Positions 6,599 to 8,284 of a DNA stretch of 8,284 nt are shown piece after piece. Where the stretch lies: NCBI GenBank assembly GCA_018222695.1, contig JAAEZV010000064.1:1-8284 (forward strand). Reading direction: 5' to 3'. The notes beneath the pieces were generated by a model, which did not search any database, had not been told where the DNA came from, and was given only the letters and a program-made list of their open reading frames with translations. The stretch's first letter is position 1. Each line of letters begins with the position of its first letter. The position numbers were made by a program, and so were the translations under genes. This DNA is from Gammaproteobacteria bacterium (GTDB lineage Bacteria > Pseudomonadota > Gammaproteobacteria > Pseudomonadales > Halieaceae).

Positions 6599-7142
6599 GA
6601 GGTTTATCCCGCTCGTCGCCTTTGCCGTGCTTGCCGGCCTGCTCTTTCGTGGCCTGTCGATTGATCCGACCGAACTTCCCGCCGCGCGTTTGGGGCAACC
6701 CTTCCCCGATTTCGCTCAACCCGAACTAAACAGCGGCCGCCAGATTTCGGTGTCAGCGCTCTCCGAGTTGCCCGCGCTGGTGAATGTGTGGGCGACTTGG
6801 TGCTACTCCTGTCGAGTCGAGCATCCGTACTTATTGGCCCTGGCTGAGCAAGGTGTCCCGATCTATGGCCTCAATTACAAAGATGAGCCCGTCAAGGCCA
6901 GAGAGTGGTTGGCACAATTGGGCGATCCCTATCAGCTCAATGTGGTAGATAAAGAAGGTTCGGTCGGATTGGATCTCGGGGTTTACGGCGCACCAGAAAC
7001 CTATGTGGTGGATGCAGCGGGACATATTGCGCACCGGCATGTGGGTGTTTTGGATGAGGCAGTCTTTCAGCGTGACTTCATCCGTTGGTTCCCGGCGGCT
7101 GCGTCGCCAGTGGTCGCAGTGGGTTCGGAGGGCGAGCAGTGA
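6588..7142 (+). CDS. ccmG: Thiol-disulfide reductase CcmG (DsbE)
   Basis: CcmG is a membrane-anchored periplasmic thioredoxin-like protein. It receives electrons from CcdA/DsbD and reduces apocytochrome or CcmH disulfides before heme attachment. The 184-residue product has a signal anchor (about 6-23), then LGQPFPDFAQPEL (35-47). The active site is WATWCYSCRVEH with C72 and C75, where E. coli has CPTC, so the proline after the first cysteine is replaced by tyrosine. NYKDEPVKAREWL and the cis-proline segment GVYGAPET (P136) are characteristic of DsbE rather than general thioredoxins. The start is TTG 6588, giving MRAKRFIPLV like E. coli MKRKVLLIPL; upstream in frame there is a stop at 6558. 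It overlaps ccmF by 11 nt and ccmH by 4 nt. Confidence 0.95.
   Translation: MRAKRFIPLVAFAVLAGLLFRGLSIDPTELPAARLGQPFPDFAQPELNSGRQISVSALSELPALVNVWATWCYSCRVEHPYLLALAEQGVPIYGLNYKDEPVKAREWLAQLGDPYQLNVVDKEGSVGLDLGVYGAPETYVVDAAGHIAHRHVGVLDEAVFQRDFIRWFPAAASPVVAVGSEGEQ
7127..7132 (+). promoter_or_regulatory. Strong ribosome-binding site for ccmH GTG start
   Basis: GGAGGG sits 6 nt before GTG 7139, the best Shine-Dalgarno match in the operon. It fixes the ccmH start at 7139, which gives a clean signal peptide, in preference to an in-frame ATG at 7085 that would lie well inside ccmG. Confidence 0.7.
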
Positions 7143-7615
7143 AGATTGCCCTAAGGGTGTTGATACGCGCCGCGATCTGCGGCCAATTGTGGCTCGCCCC
7201 GGTCGTTCTGGCGGTAATCGAAACCTACGAGTTCTCTTCTCCTGATCTCGAGCTGCGTTACCACCAACTCAGTCAGGAGCTGCGTTGTCCCAAGTGTCAG
7301 AATCAAAATATTGCCGACTCTAATGCGCCCATCGCACGGGACCTCCGCGTTGTGCTCTACGAGCAGTTGGAGCAGGGCGCGACCGATGACGAGATCCTGG
7401 CGTTTATGGTGGCGCGATACGGAGAATTTGTCCGCTATCGCCCTGGCGTAGACCGCAATACGGTCTTGCTGTGGGCTGCCCCCGGGCTGTTGCTGATGTT
7501 GGGTGCTGTCGGTTTGCTATTTCATTTCAGGCAGCGCCCGAGCGCCCGGTCCACTGATCTCACTGAAGCAGAGCAAGCGGAAATCACGAGATTACTCGGG
7601 GAGCCTCGCGATTGA
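7139..7615 (+). CDS. ccmH: Apocytochrome c thiol reductase CcmH
   Basis: CcmH is a periplasm-facing, membrane-anchored thiol protein that works with CcmG to keep the cytochrome c CXXCH cysteines reduced and associates with CcmF. The 158-residue product has an N-terminal signal segment (MKIALRVLIR, hydrophobic to about residue 27), the family motif LRCPKCQNQNI with redox pair C50 and C53, the three-helix bundle region with ARYGEFVRYRP (92-102), one membrane helix at about 108-128 and a short cytoplasmic tail. It corresponds to the N-terminal half of the 350-residue E. coli CcmH; the other half is encoded next as ccmI. An in-frame cysteine at 14 lies in the signal segment but has no lipobox before it. 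GTG 7139 overlaps the ccmG stop (GTGA). Confidence 0.95.
   Translation: MKIALRVLIRAAICGQLWLAPVVLAVIETYEFSSPDLELRYHQLSQELRCPKCQNQNIADSNAPIARDLRVVLYEQLEQGATDDEILAFMVARYGEFVRYRPGVDRNTVLLWAAPGLLLMLGAVGLLFHFRQRPSARSTDLTEAEQAEITRLLGEPRD
7598..7603 (+). promoter_or_regulatory. Ribosome-binding site for ccmI TTG start
   Basis: GGGGAG lies 8 nt before TTG 7612, inside the end of ccmH. The TTG forms a four-base TTGA overlap with the ccmH stop and is the earliest start that preserves the first membrane helix of CcmI. Confidence 0.6.
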
Positions 7616-8284
7616 ATAGCGCCTTTCCTGTATTCGCGCTGCTGTTATGGGTGGTAGCCGCAGCAATGATGATTTGGCTACCCCGAATCTGGCGTCGAGG
7701 CGGCGCCCCAGAGACGAACGAGGACTGGTTGCGGCTTCGTCAACGCGAGCTGGCGGGCGAGGCAGAGGCGGCTGAGCTTCGTGAGGAAGCCGCGTTGCGG
7801 TTGCTTGAGGATCAGGCTGGGGAGGCACCCCCGGAGAAGAGCCAGCGTCCGACGTATTCCGGTCGAGGGCAGCTTGCTGCCGTCGCGGTGGTCGCGATTG
7901 CGGCTTGGCTGATGTACCGGATGCTGGGCGGCTGGGAGGATGTTCAAATTGCTGAGCAGCTTGGGCGGATCGAGCAGTCGCAGCCTGAAGACGTGTTGGC
8001 GCTCATTGATCGGATCACGGTCCGCGCAGAGGCGCGTCCTGCAAACGCCGACTATGCGCTGTTGCTGGGTGAGTACTATCTGTCGGGTAACGAGCCGGCC
8101 GAGGCGTTGCGATATTACGATCGGTTGATTGAGGCTGGGGCCACGGCGCCCGAGATTCTCGGTAAAGCCGCTCAATCTGAATTTCTCTCTTCGGGTCGTG
8201 TGCTCAGCCGTCGGGCACGCGCGCGCGCCGAGCAGGCCTTGGCGGTCGATCCGATGCAGGCGGCCGCTTTAGCCACGATGGGGA
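7612..8284 (+). CDS. ccmI: Cytochrome c maturation TPR protein CcmI, cut by window edge
   Basis: CcmI is the apocytochrome c chaperone of the heme lyase: its periplasmic TPR domain binds the C-terminal helix of apocytochromes and delivers them to CcmF/CcmH. The frame is open from TTG 7612 to the window edge, 224 complete codons, so the C-terminal part is missing; full-length relatives are often near 400 residues. The first membrane helix is at about 5-23. It is followed by a charged cytoplasmic loop with coiled-coil character (about 34-70, rich in Glu, Arg, Leu and Ala), a second membrane helix at about 87-105, and then a periplasmic region with TPR-like sequence from about 145 (DYALLLGEYYLSGNEPAEAL). 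The ending RARAEQALAVDPMQAAAL resembles the second half of another repeat. No family catalytic residue is expected. The call rests on layout and position after ccmH. Confidence 0.9.
   Translation, partial: MNSAFPVFALLLWVVAAAMMIWLPRIWRRGGAPETNEDWLRLRQRELAGEAEAAELREEAALRLLEDQAGEAPPEKSQRPTYSGRGQLAAVAVVAIAAWLMYRMLGGWEDVQIAEQLGRIEQSQPEDVLALIDRITVRAEARPANADYALLLGEYYLSGNEPAEALRYYDRLIEAGATAPEILGKAAQSEFLSSGRVLSRRARARAEQALAVDPMQAAALATMG

Noticed and set aside
7085..7138. Upstream ATG for ccmH
   Set aside because: It would add residues lacking signal-peptide character inside ccmG, while GGAGGG at 7127-7132 points to GTG 7139.
7139..7200. Possible lipoprotein signal in CcmH (Cys 14)
   Set aside because: The residues before the cysteine (AAI) do not form a lipobox, and the hydrophobic stretch continues past it.
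1..8284. Mobile element, CRISPR, toxin-antitoxin, defence or biosynthetic gene cluster
   Set aside because: No transposase, repeats with spacers, integrase, or unexplained gene remains once mdh, ttcA and ccmABCDEFGHI are placed; almost all bases belong to conserved housekeeping genes.

Overview
The window looks like ordinary chromosomal DNA from a GC-rich gammaproteobacterium, possibly a marine lineage. That placement is inferred from protein resemblance: TtcA and the Ccm proteins follow the E. coli sequences closely, down to identical heme-ligand numbering in CcmC and most of CcmF. The malate dehydrogenase is the ~328-residue class found in many proteobacteria. The species cannot be named from sequence alone. 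I see no mobile element, CRISPR array, tRNA, rRNA, prophage gene or sign of recent transfer.

Layout: positions 1-796 (minus strand) hold the first ~265 codons of a malate dehydrogenase gene, mdh, cut by the window edge. A 197-bp divergent intergenic region (797-993) carries plausible promoters for both directions. From 994 to the right end, everything reads on the plus strand: ttcA (tRNA 2-thiocytidine synthesis), then ccmA, ccmB, ccmC, ccmD, ccmE, ccmF, ccmG, ccmH and ccmI. The last is cut by the window edge. This is a complete System I cytochrome c maturation set, with CcmH and CcmI encoded separately rather than fused as in E. coli.

The plus-strand genes are packed as one probable operon. 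Eight of nine junctions overlap: 1 nt at ttcA/ccmA, ccmC/ccmD and ccmD/ccmE; 4 nt at ccmE/ccmF, ccmG/ccmH and ccmH/ccmI; 11 nt at ccmA/ccmB and ccmF/ccmG. The exception is a 73-nt gap between ccmB and ccmC, which holds a small hairpin, a direct repeat and a TATACT box. The first six genes (ttcA, ccmA-E) start with ATG; the last four (ccmF-I) start with GTG, TTG, GTG and TTG.

How the genes work together, from knowledge of the family: CcmC with CcmD loads heme covalently on a histidine of the periplasmic chaperone CcmE. The CcmAB ATPase drives release of holo-CcmE. CcmG and CcmH keep the apocytochrome CXXCH cysteines reduced. CcmF with CcmH and CcmI forms the heme lyase that attaches heme to apocytochrome c. 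TtcA is functionally unrelated, and its position as the translationally coupled first gene is the most notable feature of the layout. I found no convincing undescribed system here; the findings are modest points of operon structure and regulation.
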